This document shows, piece after piece, positions 8,065 to 17,126 of a stretch of DNA of 64,000 nucleotides. The notes beneath the pieces were generated by a model. It was not told the origin of the DNA. It did no database searches and saw only the letters and a program-made list of their open reading frames with translations. The position numbers were made by a program, and so were the translations under genes. Source of the DNA: Rhodobacterales bacterium HKCCA1288. Lineage in GTDB: Bacteria; Pseudomonadota; Alphaproteobacteria; Rhodobacterales; Rhodobacteraceae. Location of the stretch: the NCBI GenBank assembly GCA_015693905.1, contig CP065161.1, positions 124,001 to 188,000 on the forward strand, given 5' to 3'. Positions within the stretch are counted from its first letter, which is position 1; each line of letters starts with the position of its first letter.

Positions 8065-9060
8065 TTAGATGTCAGCCAGAAGAACGGGCTGCCCCGTTTT
8101 CGCGGATTTTGTTGCCGCCTCGGCCATTGCAAGGGCCAAAACCCCATCGGCCAAGGTGACGGGCAGGGCGGCCCCTTCGGTGATCGCCGCAACAAAGGCC
8201 GACCATTCAGCCTTGTAGGCCTGCATATAGCGTTCAAGGAAGAAATAGGTGGGCTTGGCCCCCGTTACGCCATCGGTGCCTGATTTTACGACCGTATTTT
8301 CAAGCATATTTTGCGCCTGCAAGAGGCCCTCTGACCCAAGCAGCTCCACGCGTTGATCATAACCATAAACCGCGCGGCGCGAGTTTTTGATGACGGCCAA
8401 TTCGCCGCCTGCATAGCGCAAGGTCACAATCGCCGTGTCAAAATCACCTGCCGCGCCGATGTCTGGATCCACGATTGAGGAGGCCGTGGCACTGATCGAA
8501 ACAGGGGCAGAGCCCATGATGAAATTCGCCATGTCAAAATCATGGATCATCATATCGCGGAAAATCCCGCCAGAGACTTTGATATAAGCAACAGGTGGGG
8601 GGGCGGGATCAAAAGAGGTGATCGAGAGCAATTCCGCCTTGCCAATCTCGCCGCCCGCAAGCGCGGCTTTAAGCGCGCCAAAATTTGTGTCAAAGCGGCG
8701 GTTGAACCCGATCATCACGGGGCGGCCTGTGGCATCGACCACGTTTTGGCAGGCGCGCGCGCGCTCAAGGCTGAGGTCAACGGGCTTTTCGCACAGCACG
8801 GCCTTGCCCGCGCGGGTGGCAGCCTCCATCAAATCGGAATGGGTGTCGGTTGAGGTTGCAATCAGCACAGCGTCAATCGCGGGGTCTGCGATGATCTCAT
8901 CCGTGCTGCGCGCCACAGCCCCGTATTGCGCCGCCAATTTTTCAGCCGCCTCAGGATAGAAATCTGATACCGCGACCAACTCGCTTTGGGGGTGTGAGGT
9001 AATGGCTGTGGCATGCACGCCCGCGATGCGGCCCGCGCCGAGAAGTCCAACTTTCAACAT
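8065..9060 (-). CDS. iolG: Inositol 2-dehydrogenase (Gfo/Idh/MocA family)
   Basis: The 331-residue product has an N-terminal Rossmann fold with VGLLGAGRIAGVHA, the conserved family motif EKP (VLCEKPVDLS, near residue 95), GFNRRFD, and the catalytic region GGIFRDMMIHDFDMANFI. These are typical of IolG-type dehydrogenases, which oxidise myo-inositol (or scyllo-inositol) to the 2-keto compound with NAD. Assignment as inositol dehydrogenase rests on the overall match and on iolB in the same operon; other Gfo/Idh substrates cannot be excluded. It follows the PanB-like gene after 85 bases. Confidence 0.88.
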   Translation of the reverse strand: MLKVGLLGAGRIAGVHATAITSHPQSELVAVSDFYPEAAEKLAAQYGAVARSTDEIIADPAIDAVLIATSTDTHSDLMEAATRAGKAVLCEKPVDLSLERARACQNVVDATGRPVMIGFNRRFDTNFGALKAALAGGEIGKAELLSITSFDPAPPPVAYIKVSGGIFRDMMIHDFDMANFIMGSAPVSISATASSIVDPDIGAAGDFDTAIVTLRYAGGELAVIKNSRRAVYGYDQRVELLGSEGLLQAQNMLENTVVKSGTDGVTGAKPTYFFLERYMQAYKAEWSAFVAAITEGAALPVTLADGVLALAMAEAATKSAKTGQPVLLADI

Positions 9061-9145
9061 GATCTGTGCCTTTTCTTCGGGTCAAAACCCGTGGGAGTGT
9101 GAGTCTCAAGTGTTAGCGCCAAATGTGAGGATGCCCGCGTCCGCG

Positions 9146-9964
9146 TCAAGCGCCGAGTTTGGCAAGAAAAGCATCATATTCAGAATCCGCTATCGCCACG
9201 CTATGCCCTGCTTCGGGGTATCCGCCTTGGTCGACATCTGCCTTGAATTCACGAAAGGCTGCGATGCGCTCTTGCTGAAGGCGTTCAAATTCAGGGGCGA
9301 AATTGCGATACATTTTGCCGTGCCGCGGTTTGTGGTTTTTGCCATAGCCGCAGACATCTTCGGTAAAGAGATATTGCGCATCCGCATATTTGCCTGCCCC
9401 CATGCCCAGCATCACGAGAGATGAATTCTCGGTCAGATATTGCGCGACACGATCAGGCACGACTTCAAGCTCAGCGGCAAAAACGCCGATTTCTTCAAGC
9501 TTTTTGGTATGGCGCCAAAGCGCGGCGGCCTCGTCTGCGGTTTTTCCAACAGCACGCCATCCTGTCCAGGTTATGTAACTTGGGATTAGACCGATATGCC
9601 CCACAACGGGCAAGTGATTGTCGCACAACACCTTTTGAATGTCATAGGAGGCGGCGCAGTAATAGGCATCGCCGCCCAGCCCCGCGTAATGAAAGGCCGC
9701 GCGCAGGTAATCTTCGGCGGTCGCAATGGGCCGCCCTTCGAAACGCCCCCAACCGCCATAGGGCAGGCCGACCTGAACGAAACAATCGCCGGCCGCTTCG
9801 CGCATCTCTGCATCAAAAAAGCGCCCCTCAATCGAGAGCATGTGAATACCCGCTGCATGGGCTGCGGCGGCCTCCTCAGGCGTGGTGACGAATAACATAG
9901 AAATTTTTTCACCGCGCTTTTTCATGGCGCGAATATCTTCGACATGGGGGCGATTGTGATACAT
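9146..9964 (-). CDS. PanB-superfamily protein with non-canonical active site
   Basis: The 272-residue product aligns along its length with ketopantoate hydroxymethyltransferase (PanB): VVGHIGLIPS matches the PanB GHLGLTPQS segment, AELEVVP keeps the general-base glutamate region, MLGMGAGKYADAQYL matches the GIGAG block, and GGYPEAGHS matches the C-terminal YPGEEHS. The metal ligands of true PanB (Asp in GDSLG, Asp in ADLPF, Glu in KIEGG) appear replaced (SIEG, VGLP, and no KIEGG), so it is probably not a pantothenate enzyme. PanB uses methylene-tetrahydrofolate, so a one-carbon role in this operon is possible but inferred. It could also be a lyase of the isocitrate lyase/PEP mutase superfamily. 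Confidence 0.7.
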   Translation of the reverse strand: MYHNRPHVEDIRAMKKRGEKISMLFVTTPEEAAAAHAAGIHMLSIEGRFFDAEMREAAGDCFVQVGLPYGGWGRFEGRPIATAEDYLRAAFHYAGLGGDAYYCAASYDIQKVLCDNHLPVVGHIGLIPSYITWTGWRAVGKTADEAAALWRHTKKLEEIGVFAAELEVVPDRVAQYLTENSSLVMLGMGAGKYADAQYLFTEDVCGYGKNHKPRHGKMYRNFAPEFERLQQERIAAFREFKADVDQGGYPEAGHSVAIADSEYDAFLAKLGA

Positions 9965-9979
9965 GGGATGTCTCGCTGA

Positions 9980-10765
9980 TTAAAACTGTGGCGATAGGGT
10001 AAAGGCTGTGCGGAACGCGTCTAACGCCTCCTCAGGGGTGCGGGAGGCAAAGGCCTCCATGCCCACGGGGCCGTTGTAGCCCATTTTCTGAAGGGCGCGG
10101 GCAATGTTTGGCCAATGCATTTCACCTGTTCCAGGCTCGCAGCGGCCAGGGTTGTCGGCCACTTGCACCTCGCCGATCCAAGGCAGGCAGGCCTCAGCCC
10201 ATCGGATCACATCGCCTTCGCCAATTTGCGTGTGGTAAAGATCAAGATTGATCCGCAGTTCTGGGCGATTAATGCTCGACACCAGTTCTAAGACGTCATT
10301 CGTGCTTGAAAACGGGCATCCTGGATGGTCGCGCAGATTGAGGTTTTCGAGCGTAAACACCACGCCCTCGCGCGCGGCAAGATCACAGATGCGATGCAAC
10401 GTGTCGCGTGCGCGTTGCCACATACCAGGCGCGACATGGGCAAGCTGCGGGATTGGCAGGCCCTGATCGCCCAGACCCGTGCCATGCAAATTATACCGCG
10501 CCACACCAAGCCTTTTGCCTTGTTCAACCGCCTCGGCCGCAGAGGCCAAAAGCATATCTGCGCCCTCTGCATCGGCCAATCGACCCTGCAGGTAGCCGTT
10601 CATTATCGTGAAAGTCGCACCAGTGCGGGCGAGGGCATCAATATCCCAAGCGGGCCAATTCCACAGGCCCACGCCAAACCCCATCTCATGCAGGCGCGCC
10701 GCCCGCCATGAGATCGGTTTATCCTGCCACAACATTTCGGCACATGCGGCGAGTTCAAAGGCCAT
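9980..10765 (-). CDS. Hydroxypyruvate isomerase-like TIM-barrel protein
   Basis: The 261-residue product is a xylose isomerase-like TIM barrel. Metal-binding elements include FTLENLNLRDHPG (Glu), LRINLDLYHTQIGEGD (Asp, His) and the C-terminal IGEVQVADNPGRCEPGTGEMHWP, which is the typical ending of the Hyi/OtnI family. Family members isomerise hydroxypyruvate or 2-oxo-tetronates, and related proteins act on inositol-derived ketoses. It lies 15 bases upstream of the PanB-like gene and 3 bases from the ferredoxin gene, so it is in the operon. The true substrate is probably a ring-derived keto sugar rather than hydroxypyruvate, by context. Confidence 0.8.
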   Translation of the reverse strand: MAFELAACAEMLWQDKPISWRAARLHEMGFGVGLWNWPAWDIDALARTGATFTIMNGYLQGRLADAEGADMLLASAAEAVEQGKRLGVARYNLHGTGLGDQGLPIPQLAHVAPGMWQRARDTLHRICDLAAREGVVFTLENLNLRDHPGCPFSSTNDVLELVSSINRPELRINLDLYHTQIGEGDVIRWAEACLPWIGEVQVADNPGRCEPGTGEMHWPNIARALQKMGYNGPVGMEAFASRTPEEALDAFRTAFTLSPQF

Positions 10766-10768
10766 CTT

Positions 10769-11080
10769 TTAGATCTCCACAAACACGCGGCCCGCTTCGA
10801 CCTTGGTTTTATAGGTGTGCAAATTCTCGCAGGCGGGGGGTGTTTCAACTTCGCCTGTGCTGACATCAAAAATCGAGGAATGTTTTGGACATTCAATCGT
10901 GGCTTCTACGACCAAGCCCTCGCACAGATGCACATCTTCATGGGTGCAGAGCCCGTCTGTGCAATAGTAATTATCCTCGTGATCGCGCACGATGATAAAA
11001 GTACGATCCCCGTGATCAAAGCGGATCACATCTTCTTCGGCGATGTCAGTGGCGGCGCAGGCGTCAATCCATTCGGCCAT
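10769..11080 (-). CDS. Rieske [2Fe-2S] ferredoxin, MocE-like
   Basis: The 103-residue product is a stand-alone soluble Rieske ferredoxin. The cluster ligands are visible as Cys45-Thr-His47 and Cys64-Pro-Lys-His67, in the segments LCTHEDVHLCEG and ECPKHSSIF. Such proteins pass electrons to oxygenases. Rhizobial MocE, which takes part in rhizopine catabolism together with the MocD oxygenase, is the closest functional analogue I know of. Here the likely electron acceptor is the histidine-rich membrane oxygenase encoded first in the operon. No ferredoxin reductase gene is seen in the window, so that function must be supplied from elsewhere. Confidence 0.9.
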   Translation of the reverse strand: MAEWIDACAATDIAEEDVIRFDHGDRTFIIVRDHEDNYYCTDGLCTHEDVHLCEGLVVEATIECPKHSSIFDVSTGEVETPPACENLHTYKTKVEAGRVFVEI

Positions 11081-11131
11081 GGTCAGTCCTTTCTTCTGTG
11101 TCAGTCAACCTCTGCCCTAGCGGGCATACGG

Positions 11132-12091
11132 TTAAATATCCTGTAGTTTAAAATCTGCGGGTTTGTCGGGCATCACGGCGTGCAGCAACGCCACTGATTT
11201 TTCCAAACCCTCGAGCGAATTGAGCAGCACGTCCTCATGTTCAATGGACAGCCACCCATCATAGCCGCCCATTTTAAGCCGATAACAAAATTGCCGCCAC
11301 CAATGCGCGCCATGACCGTAGCCCAAGGTGATGTATGACCAACTGCGCGCAGGGATATCCAACAACGAGCCATTTTCAAGCAAGCTGGTTGTGGCTTGCA
11401 CAGGGGGGTTTAGGAAGGTGTCTTTCGCATGCACATGATACACTGCAGCACCCAAAGCCTCAGCCGAGATGAGCGGGTCTGCCCCCATCCAAAACAAGTG
11501 CGAGGGATCAAGATTGGCCCCAATAATCGGCCCAATTTCCGCGCGCAGTTTCAGCAAAGACGGCACATTGTAGACGCATTGATTGCCATGCAATTCGAGC
11601 GCAATCTGGCGCACCCCTTCGGCTTCGGCAGTTTTGGCGATGTCAGTCCAAAACGGGATCAGTTTTTCGTGCCACTGATAGGTCAAGATCGTCTGCGTTT
11701 CAGGGGGCCAGCTTGAGACAACCCAATTGGGCATCGTATCACCCGGCGCACCTGCGGGCAGCCCCGACATTGTGCAAACTTTGGCTACCCCCATCTGGCC
11801 GGCCAGTCGTAACGTGCGGCGCAGATCGGCCCCTTGTTTGGGGTCGGTCGGGTGCAATGGATTGCCATTGGCATTAAACGCAATGATCTCAAGGCCTCGA
11901 TCGGCAAAAGCCTTAAGGAAGGTTTTCTGCGCGGCGCTGTTATCAAGCAGGTCGTCAAGACTGCAATGGGGTGCGGTTGACCAACCGCAAGTATTGACCT
12001 CAACCCCGCTGACACCAAGGCGCGCTGCATGATCAAGCATATCCTCAAAAGACAACCCGCCGAGACTGTCGGATACAAAGCCAAGCTTCAT
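11132..12091 (-). CDS. Sugar phosphate isomerase/epimerase (IolE/IolI-like TIM barrel)
   Basis: The 319-residue product is a xylose isomerase-like TIM barrel (AP endonuclease family 2). Recognisable elements are GLEIIAFNANGNPLHP, ALELHGNQCVYN (Glu/His metal ligands), IGANLDPSHLFWMGAD (Asp/His), VYHVHAKDTF, and LSIEHEDVLL with the final glutamate. IolE dehydrates 2-keto-inositol and IolI isomerises keto-inositols; this protein is related but cannot be assigned to either with confidence. Its start overlaps the stop of the Gfo/Idh gene (ATGA), so the two are translationally coupled. Confidence 0.85.
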   Translation of the reverse strand: MKLGFVSDSLGGLSFEDMLDHAARLGVSGVEVNTCGWSTAPHCSLDDLLDNSAAQKTFLKAFADRGLEIIAFNANGNPLHPTDPKQGADLRRTLRLAGQMGVAKVCTMSGLPAGAPGDTMPNWVVSSWPPETQTILTYQWHEKLIPFWTDIAKTAEAEGVRQIALELHGNQCVYNVPSLLKLRAEIGPIIGANLDPSHLFWMGADPLISAEALGAAVYHVHAKDTFLNPPVQATTSLLENGSLLDIPARSWSYITLGYGHGAHWWRQFCYRLKMGGYDGWLSIEHEDVLLNSLEGLEKSVALLHAVMPDKPADFKLQDI

Positions 12092-13092
12092 TTATAAAAC
12101 TCCGGTTTTGGGGCCATGGTGACGGGGTGCTTGCACCCTTCGGCCAAGGCACGCGTGCCTGCCATCGCGACTACGGCGGCGGCATAGCCATCCCAACAAT
12201 CTGCCGCGCGGGAAGGGAATTGACCGCTGTCTACAAAGGTCAAGAAATCGCGGTTTTGGCGCAGATAGGCCTCGTGGTAGCGGCCACGCCAATCGCTTTC
12301 ATATCGGGTAGCGGCCTGCAGCCCTGCATCGAGCCGCGTATAGGCGATGGGGGCCATGGTGATGCTGCCTGTCTCCCCAACCAATTCGGCCCGCACATCA
12401 TACCCATAGGCCGCATTGTTGTTGATCTCGATGGTGACCAGTTGATCATCATCCGTCTCAAGCACCATAATCACAGGGGCCACGACATCATCTGAACGGC
12501 GCGGTTGATACGCGCTGATGGATGTATATTCACAGCCCAAAACATGACGGACCACATCAAATTCATGGGGCGCAGAATTGGTGATCGCCATAGCCCCTGT
12601 AAATTCTGCATTCGGCGTTTCCACATTGCGGTGGAAATTATGCATCATCAAGGCGCGGCCAAGTGCCCCTTGGGTTAAGGCATCGCGCATCTCGATATAG
12701 GATTGGTCATAGCGGCGCATGAAGCCCAACATCACATGGCGGTGGCCAGCTGTGATTTCAGCCTCCATCACCGCGAGGCATTCGGCGACATCTTGACTGA
12801 GGGGTTTTTCGCATAAAACAGGCTTACCTGCTTGGGTGGCCCGCAAAGAGAGGGGCGCGTGAGTAAAATCGGGCGAGGCGATCACAAGCGCATCGACATC
12901 TGCGCGCGCAATCACCGCAGCGGGGTCTGTAGATATATCCCGCGCGCCGCAGCGATCCGCAACAGAGCGCGCGCGGGTTTCGTCCATATCGCAGATCACC
13001 TCAAGCGTGGCATTGGGCAATTCTTCGGCGATGATCTGTGCGTGATCCGCCCCCATTAGCCCCGCCCCGATAACAGCAAGTCTAATACTCAA
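12088..13092 (-). CDS. Gfo/Idh/MocA family oxidoreductase (MocA/IolG-like)
   Basis: The 334-residue product has the Rossmann motif VIGAGLMGADHAQ, the EKP motif (VLCEKPLSQD), GFMRRYDQ and the substrate-domain segment AITNSAPHEFDVVRH with the catalytic histidine. It is the second inositol-dehydrogenase-type gene of the operon. I chose a TTG start at 13092 because GGAGA precedes it with good spacing and it begins exactly at the Rossmann strand; an ATG-initiated frame to 13140 would overlap the ATPase end. It may oxidise an O-methyl, amino- or scyllo-inositol ring, leaving IolG for the next step; that division of labour is inference. Confidence 0.85.
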   Translation of the reverse strand: MSIRLAVIGAGLMGADHAQIIAEELPNATLEVICDMDETRARSVADRCGARDISTDPAAVIARADVDALVIASPDFTHAPLSLRATQAGKPVLCEKPLSQDVAECLAVMEAEITAGHRHVMLGFMRRYDQSYIEMRDALTQGALGRALMMHNFHRNVETPNAEFTGAMAITNSAPHEFDVVRHVLGCEYTSISAYQPRRSDDVVAPVIMVLETDDDQLVTIEINNNAAYGYDVRAELVGETGSITMAPIAYTRLDAGLQAATRYESDWRGRYHEAYLRQNRDFLTFVDSGQFPSRAADCWDGYAAAVVAMAGTRALAEGCKHPVTMAPKPEFYK

Positions 13093-13111
13093 TTTTTGTC
13101 TCCGATCACAG

Positions 13112-13900
13112 TTAGATCTGCGCTTCGATGGTGGCTTCAAGGTCTGCCATAGATTCCCCGCCCGCCATCAAATCAGCGATTTCTTCACGGGTTTTCTCGC
13201 CTTTGCGGAAATCAGCGGCGACCGCGCCACGAATGAGAACGGCAAAGTGATCGCCAACGGCCATGGCATGCATGACCTGATGGGTGATGAAAATCACCGC
13301 AAGCCCGCGCTTTTTGGCTTCGTTGACGATACGCAGCACATGGGCCGCTTGTTTGACCCCAAGGGCCGCTGTCGGTTCATCAAGGATCAAAACCCGTGCC
13401 CCGAAATAGACCGCGCGCGCAATCGCAAGCGATTGCCGCTCGCCCCCTGAGAGGCCGCCGACCAACCGGTCACCATCATCAATGCGGGTGATGCCAAATT
13501 TCTGCACCTGTTCCACCGCAATGCGATTGGCGGTTTTTCGATCAAAAATCTTGAACGGGCCAAAGCCGATTGTTGGTTCTGCCCCTGCAAAAAAATTCCG
13601 TCCAATCGACATCAGAGGATAGGTTCCGCCGAATTGATGCACCGTTGCAATGCCCATGTCCTGCGCATCTTTGGGGCCAGTGAAGTTCACGGGTTTTCCA
13701 TCCATGAACATCTCGCCGCGGGTGGGCTGATGCACCCCTGATAAAGTTTTGATCAGGGTCGATTTGCCCGCGCCATTATCGCCCAAGAGACATAAAACTT
13801 CGCCCTCATGCACCTTGAGGCTGATCTCATGCAGGACATCAATCGGGCCAAAGCTTTTGTCGACCTTGCGCATCTCTAGAACTGGGTGGTGTTGTGTCAC
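13112..13900 (-). CDS. CUT2-type sugar ABC transporter ATPase (single ABC domain)
   Basis: The 262-residue product has Walker [11 protein letters not shown]-loop region [12 protein letters not shown], signature LSGGERQ, Walker [12 protein letters not shown] and switch histidine FITHQV. Unlike RbsA-type proteins with two ABC domains, it has one, as in the FrcA-type transporters of rhizobia. I chose a GTG start at 13900 behind GGGAGAT; the open frame to 13984 runs into the permease gene. It energises import by the two permeases and binding protein encoded just upstream in the operon. Confidence 0.9.
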   Translation of the reverse strand: MTQHHPVLEMRKVDKSFGPIDVLHEISLKVHEGEVLCLLGDNGAGKSTLIKTLSGVHQPTRGEMFMDGKPVNFTGPKDAQDMGIATVHQFGGTYPLMSIGRNFFAGAEPTIGFGPFKIFDRKTANRIAVEQVQKFGITRIDDGDRLVGGLSGGERQSLAIARAVYFGARVLILDEPTAALGVKQAAHVLRIVNEAKKRGLAVIFITHQVMHAMAVGDHFAVLIRGAVAADFRKGEKTREEIADLMAGGESMADLEATIEAQI

Positions 13901-13925
13901 AGGTTTGATCTCCCGATGGGTTCGG

Positions 13926-14948
13926 TTAAGGCGCTGGGGTCGCTGGTTTTGGGCGGCGTTTGGATTTTGCCCCAACAAGGCCAAAGGCCATTTGCCGAAA
14001 GCTGGTGTTCATCGCGACCGCGATCAAAAGCATCACGCCGATGATGAAGTTTGACCAATTGCGGTCAATATCTGTGAAATCGATGCCTTTGTTGACGATG
14101 GCAAAGGTGAGGGTGCCTACGAAAATTCCTGTGATCGAGCCAAACCCACCGCTCAGCAATACACCACCCACAACAACGCTGACGATGATGTTGAAAATAT
14201 CATTCATGCCGCCCGATACTTGGGCGGAATTGAACAAAATGGCCTGACACATTCCCACAAAGGCGGCGGAGGTGGCGCTCATCACGAAAAGCGCGATGGT
14301 CATGCGATCTACGGGGATGCCCGCATTTCGCGCGCTTTCACGATCCCCACCAATGGCAAAAATCCAATTGCCAAAGCGGCTGTGATGCAAAAACACCCAA
14401 GCCAAAACCGCACATCCGATCCACCATAAAATAAGCACCTGATGTGCGCCGCCAAAAATGAAATCCCCAAACAGGGTCTTGGCCCAATCAGGGGCATTCA
14501 GCGGCACAGAGGCGCTGCCCGTCAAAATTTTAGAACCTGCCAAGACCACCCCTTGCATTCCGACCAGCGTGGCCAAGGTGATGATGAGGGTCGGCACATT
14601 GGTGCGCACGGCTAGGATACCATTGATAAAGCCCACGATTAGTCCAATCCCAAGGGCGCCTGCGATACCATAGGCAATGGGAAGGCCGTAATGGCCAGAA
14701 ATAATCGCAACGCTCATCGCACCCGCAGGGATCATGGCGCCGATGGAGATGTCAATCTCGCCAGAGATCATCAACAATCCCACGGGTAAGGCCACAATCC
14801 CAATCCGCGCTGCGTAATTGGCCCAACTGGCCGCACCGAATAATGTCTCAAGATTGACGCCGCCAATCAGCACGTAAAACAGCAAAACGGCAAAGAGGCT
14901 GAGAACCGATGCGCTTGCGGGGCGTGCCAAAAGTGAAAGACCGATCAT
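13926..14948 (-). CDS. CUT2-type sugar ABC transporter permease (second of two)
   Basis: The 340-residue protein has about eight to ten membrane segments and the RbsC/FrcC family fingerprints [20 protein letters not shown] near residue 55 and [21 protein letters not shown] near residue 195. It begins nine bases after the stop of the first permease gene and is clearly its paralogue; the segment [19 protein letters not shown] is shared almost unchanged. The pair probably forms a heterodimeric channel for a cyclic polyol. Confidence 0.92.
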   Translation of the reverse strand: MIGLSLLARPASASVLSLFAVLLFYVLIGGVNLETLFGAASWANYAARIGIVALPVGLLMISGEIDISIGAMIPAGAMSVAIISGHYGLPIAYGIAGALGIGLIVGFINGILAVRTNVPTLIITLATLVGMQGVVLAGSKILTGSASVPLNAPDWAKTLFGDFIFGGAHQVLILWWIGCAVLAWVFLHHSRFGNWIFAIGGDRESARNAGIPVDRMTIALFVMSATSAAFVGMCQAILFNSAQVSGGMNDIFNIIVSVVVGGVLLSGGFGSITGIFVGTLTFAIVNKGIDFTDIDRNWSNFIIGVMLLIAVAMNTSFRQMAFGLVGAKSKRRPKPATPAP

Positions 14949-14957
14949 GCCCCCCTC

Positions 14958-15968
14958 CTATTTCGCTGTGCGGCTTGCTTGGGCGGCAAGCCTACGGAAC
15001 GTGTCGTTGGACAGAACAGCCACCAACAACAGCGCGCCTACAATGATCGAGCCAATATTGGGGTCGAGCGCTGCAAAAAACACGCCTTGATTGACCACTG
15101 CGAAGGTGATGGTGCCAAGGAATATCCCAAGAATTGAGCCCGCACCGCCTGTCAGCAGGACGCCACCGATCACCACGCACATGATCGAGTTAAAGATAAA
15201 CGCCTGACCGCCTGCCACTTGTGCTTGTTGATATGTCATGACCTGAGCAACGCCTACAAAGGCCGCGCAAAACCCAGAGGCCATGAACATACCTATCGTC
15301 AACTTGCGTGTCGGAATGCCGGCATTGCGCGCGCTTTCGCGGTCGCCGCCAAGGGCGAATATCCAATTTCCAAGCGGTGACATATGCAAAACGAAATAGG
15401 CAAGGGCGACAAATCCAAGCCACCAGAAAATTGCCACGTTGAACATGCCGTTTATGAATTGTCCGAGCATCGCTTTGGCAAGTGGGGCAGGGACATAAGA
15501 GACGCTGGTGGAACCCTTGATCATCACGGCGATGCCTAGGGTTAGCCCCATGACCGCAAACATAACGCCAATGGTCACAATTAGGGAGGGGATCGCGCTG
15601 CGCGTGACGATGATACCATTGATAAAGCCGACCCCCAACCCCACGGCTAAGCCGCCGAAAATCGCCACGAGCGCAGGAAAGTCGTAATGCCCTGCAAGCA
15701 TGGCCGTTGTCATAGAGGCTGCGGGGACAACCGACCCGACCGACAAATCAAATTCCCCCGCGATCATCAATAAACCGACAGGCAGGGCAATAATGCCAAC
15801 TTCGGCGGCGATATTCAGCCAACTTGACCAACCCGGCGCACCAATGAAAACGGGGCCGCCCATGATTGCAAAAAAGACATAGACCGCAAGAAAACCCAAT
15901 GCTGTCCCCATTTCAGGCCGTTTGAAAAAGGCGCTGAGGCGCAGATCTAGGCGAGGGGCAGGTTGCAT
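14958..15968 (-). CDS. CUT2-type sugar ABC transporter permease (first of two)
   Basis: The product is about 336 residues, with the permease fingerprints [20 protein letters not shown] and [21 protein letters not shown] and about nine hydrophobic segments. I took the ATG at 15968, preceded by AAGAAAG; an in-frame TTG at 15992 is possible. It follows the binding-protein gene after about 90 bases. As a tandem paralogue of the next gene, it points to a heterodimeric membrane channel, in contrast to the homodimers common for CUT2 transporters. Confidence 0.9.
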   Translation of the reverse strand: MQPAPRLDLRLSAFFKRPEMGTALGFLAVYVFFAIMGGPVFIGAPGWSSWLNIAAEVGIIALPVGLLMIAGEFDLSVGSVVPAASMTTAMLAGHYDFPALVAIFGGLAVGLGVGFINGIIVTRSAIPSLIVTIGVMFAVMGLTLGIAVMIKGSTSVSYVPAPLAKAMLGQFINGMFNVAIFWWLGFVALAYFVLHMSPLGNWIFALGGDRESARNAGIPTRKLTIGMFMASGFCAAFVGVAQVMTYQQAQVAGGQAFIFNSIMCVVIGGVLLTGGAGSILGIFLGTITFAVVNQGVFFAALDPNIGSIIVGALLLVAVLSNDTFRRLAAQASRTAK

Positions 15969-16060
15969 TGCTAAGGCTTTCTTGTGCTGCAAAGAGAGGC
16001 GCGCGCCACCCCTTGGGAGTTAGGCAGCGCACGCGAAGTTTTCTTGAAAGACGCTTGGCT

Positions 16061-17032
16061 TTAGCGCGCGCCCGCCTGAACGCCCGCGATCACCAGATCC
16101 ACGTTATTTGCATCGACAATGCCAGGCCCTGTGAGGATTTCACGGGTCGGGATCGTGGTGCCATATTGCACGTGGTTGGTCAGGATCGACACGGCGAAAA
16201 AGCCTTGCTGATAGCCTTGCTGATCAATCGCGCATGCCTGAGTGCCCGATTGAATATTCGCAAGGATCGAGTCGTTGAAGTTCATGCCGCACACATGAAC
16301 TGACCCGGTCTTTCCAGCCTGCTGAATGCCGCTGATCGTGGCGTTTGTGTCTTGGTCGCCAATGGCGAACATTGCTGTGATATCGGGGTTTTGCAAAAGA
16401 TGCGCCCGCACAGCCTGCGCTACGGCGGTCGAGTCACCAAAGGCGGTCGCTGGCAATTGCAACACGGAACCCGTGCCGCCGCCTGCAACGATGCCATCGT
16501 TAAAGCCGTTGCAGAAAGCTTCGATATTCGCGGCACCGGGCAGGGTGTTCACGCATGCGCCGTTGGTATGTCCTGCCGCCGCGAGATATTCACCCCCCGC
16601 ATAGCCAGAATTGTAATCAACCGCACCAACATAGTTCATTGCGCCAAGGCGATCTGCCGCCTCAATGCCGCCTGCGTTATAGATCACAAGAGGAATTCCT
16701 GCTGCGACAACGGCCTCGAATGCGGGATCCATCGCTTCGGGCACCCAGTTTGGGCCGACAACCGCATCGGCACCCTGGTCGATGGCTTGACGGATCAATT
16801 CAGCGGCATCAGGGCCCAGATTGTCATAGTTTTGTGGGCCAAGCCATGTCACCGAGCCGCCATGCGCTTCGGCGACCAAACCCGCATGTTCCGCACCCAG
16901 TTTCACGCGCGACCAGAATGGATCGTCTGGCTTTCCGCCAATCACGAAAATATTGGGGCCACCATCGGCCATCGCGAATGTCGCAGACATTGCAAGACCT
17001 GCGGCTGCGAGTATGTATTTTGATAGTTTCAT
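16061..17032 (-). CDS. CUT2-type periplasmic sugar-binding protein
   Basis: The 323-residue product has a clear signal peptide (KLSKYILAAAGLAMSATFAMA) and a mature type I periplasmic-binding fold: GGPNIFVIGGKPDDPFWSRVK, VVGPNWVPEAMDPAFEAVVAAGIPLV, and TAMFAIGDQDTNATISGIQQAG. It is of the ribose/inositol (MocB-like) class. An AGGGAGGAAAC ribosome binding site precedes the ATG. Mature-domain cysteines (GACVNTLPG, EAFCNGF, HVCGMNF, ACAIDQQG) are more numerous than usual and may form disulfides in the periplasm. It delivers the substrate to the two permeases that follow. Confidence 0.92.
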   Translation of the reverse strand: MKLSKYILAAAGLAMSATFAMADGGPNIFVIGGKPDDPFWSRVKLGAEHAGLVAEAHGGSVTWLGPQNYDNLGPDAAELIRQAIDQGADAVVGPNWVPEAMDPAFEAVVAAGIPLVIYNAGGIEAADRLGAMNYVGAVDYNSGYAGGEYLAAAGHTNGACVNTLPGAANIEAFCNGFNDGIVAGGGTGSVLQLPATAFGDSTAVAQAVRAHLLQNPDITAMFAIGDQDTNATISGIQQAGKTGSVHVCGMNFNDSILANIQSGTQACAIDQQGYQQGFFAVSILTNHVQYGTTIPTREILTGPGIVDANNVDLVIAGVQAGAR

Positions 17033-17094
17033 TTCTAGTTTCCTCCCTATTTTTGCCGCGATACGGCAATCTTAAAAACCGCAGCCCCTGCCAT

Positions 17095-17115
17095 CCGAGG
17101 CGTCCTCCGCCTCGG
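17095..17115 (-). terminator. Intercistronic hairpin between oxygenase and binding-protein genes
   Basis: CCGAGGCG at 17095-17102 and CGCCTCGG at 17108-17115 form a perfect eight-base-pair stem with a five-base loop, just after the oxygenase stop on the minus strand. A GGTTTTTAA tract follows about 20 bases later, not directly, so it is a weak terminator at best. It could reduce read-through or protect the 3' end of one message, setting different levels of oxygenase and transporter. Confidence 0.45.
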
Positions 17116-17126
17116 GTGTTGTGGGA

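Noticed and set aside
9077-9091. Short CGGGT/ACCCG hairpin between the iolG and PanB-like genes
   Set aside because: Only five base pairs and no T-run; too weak to be called a terminator.
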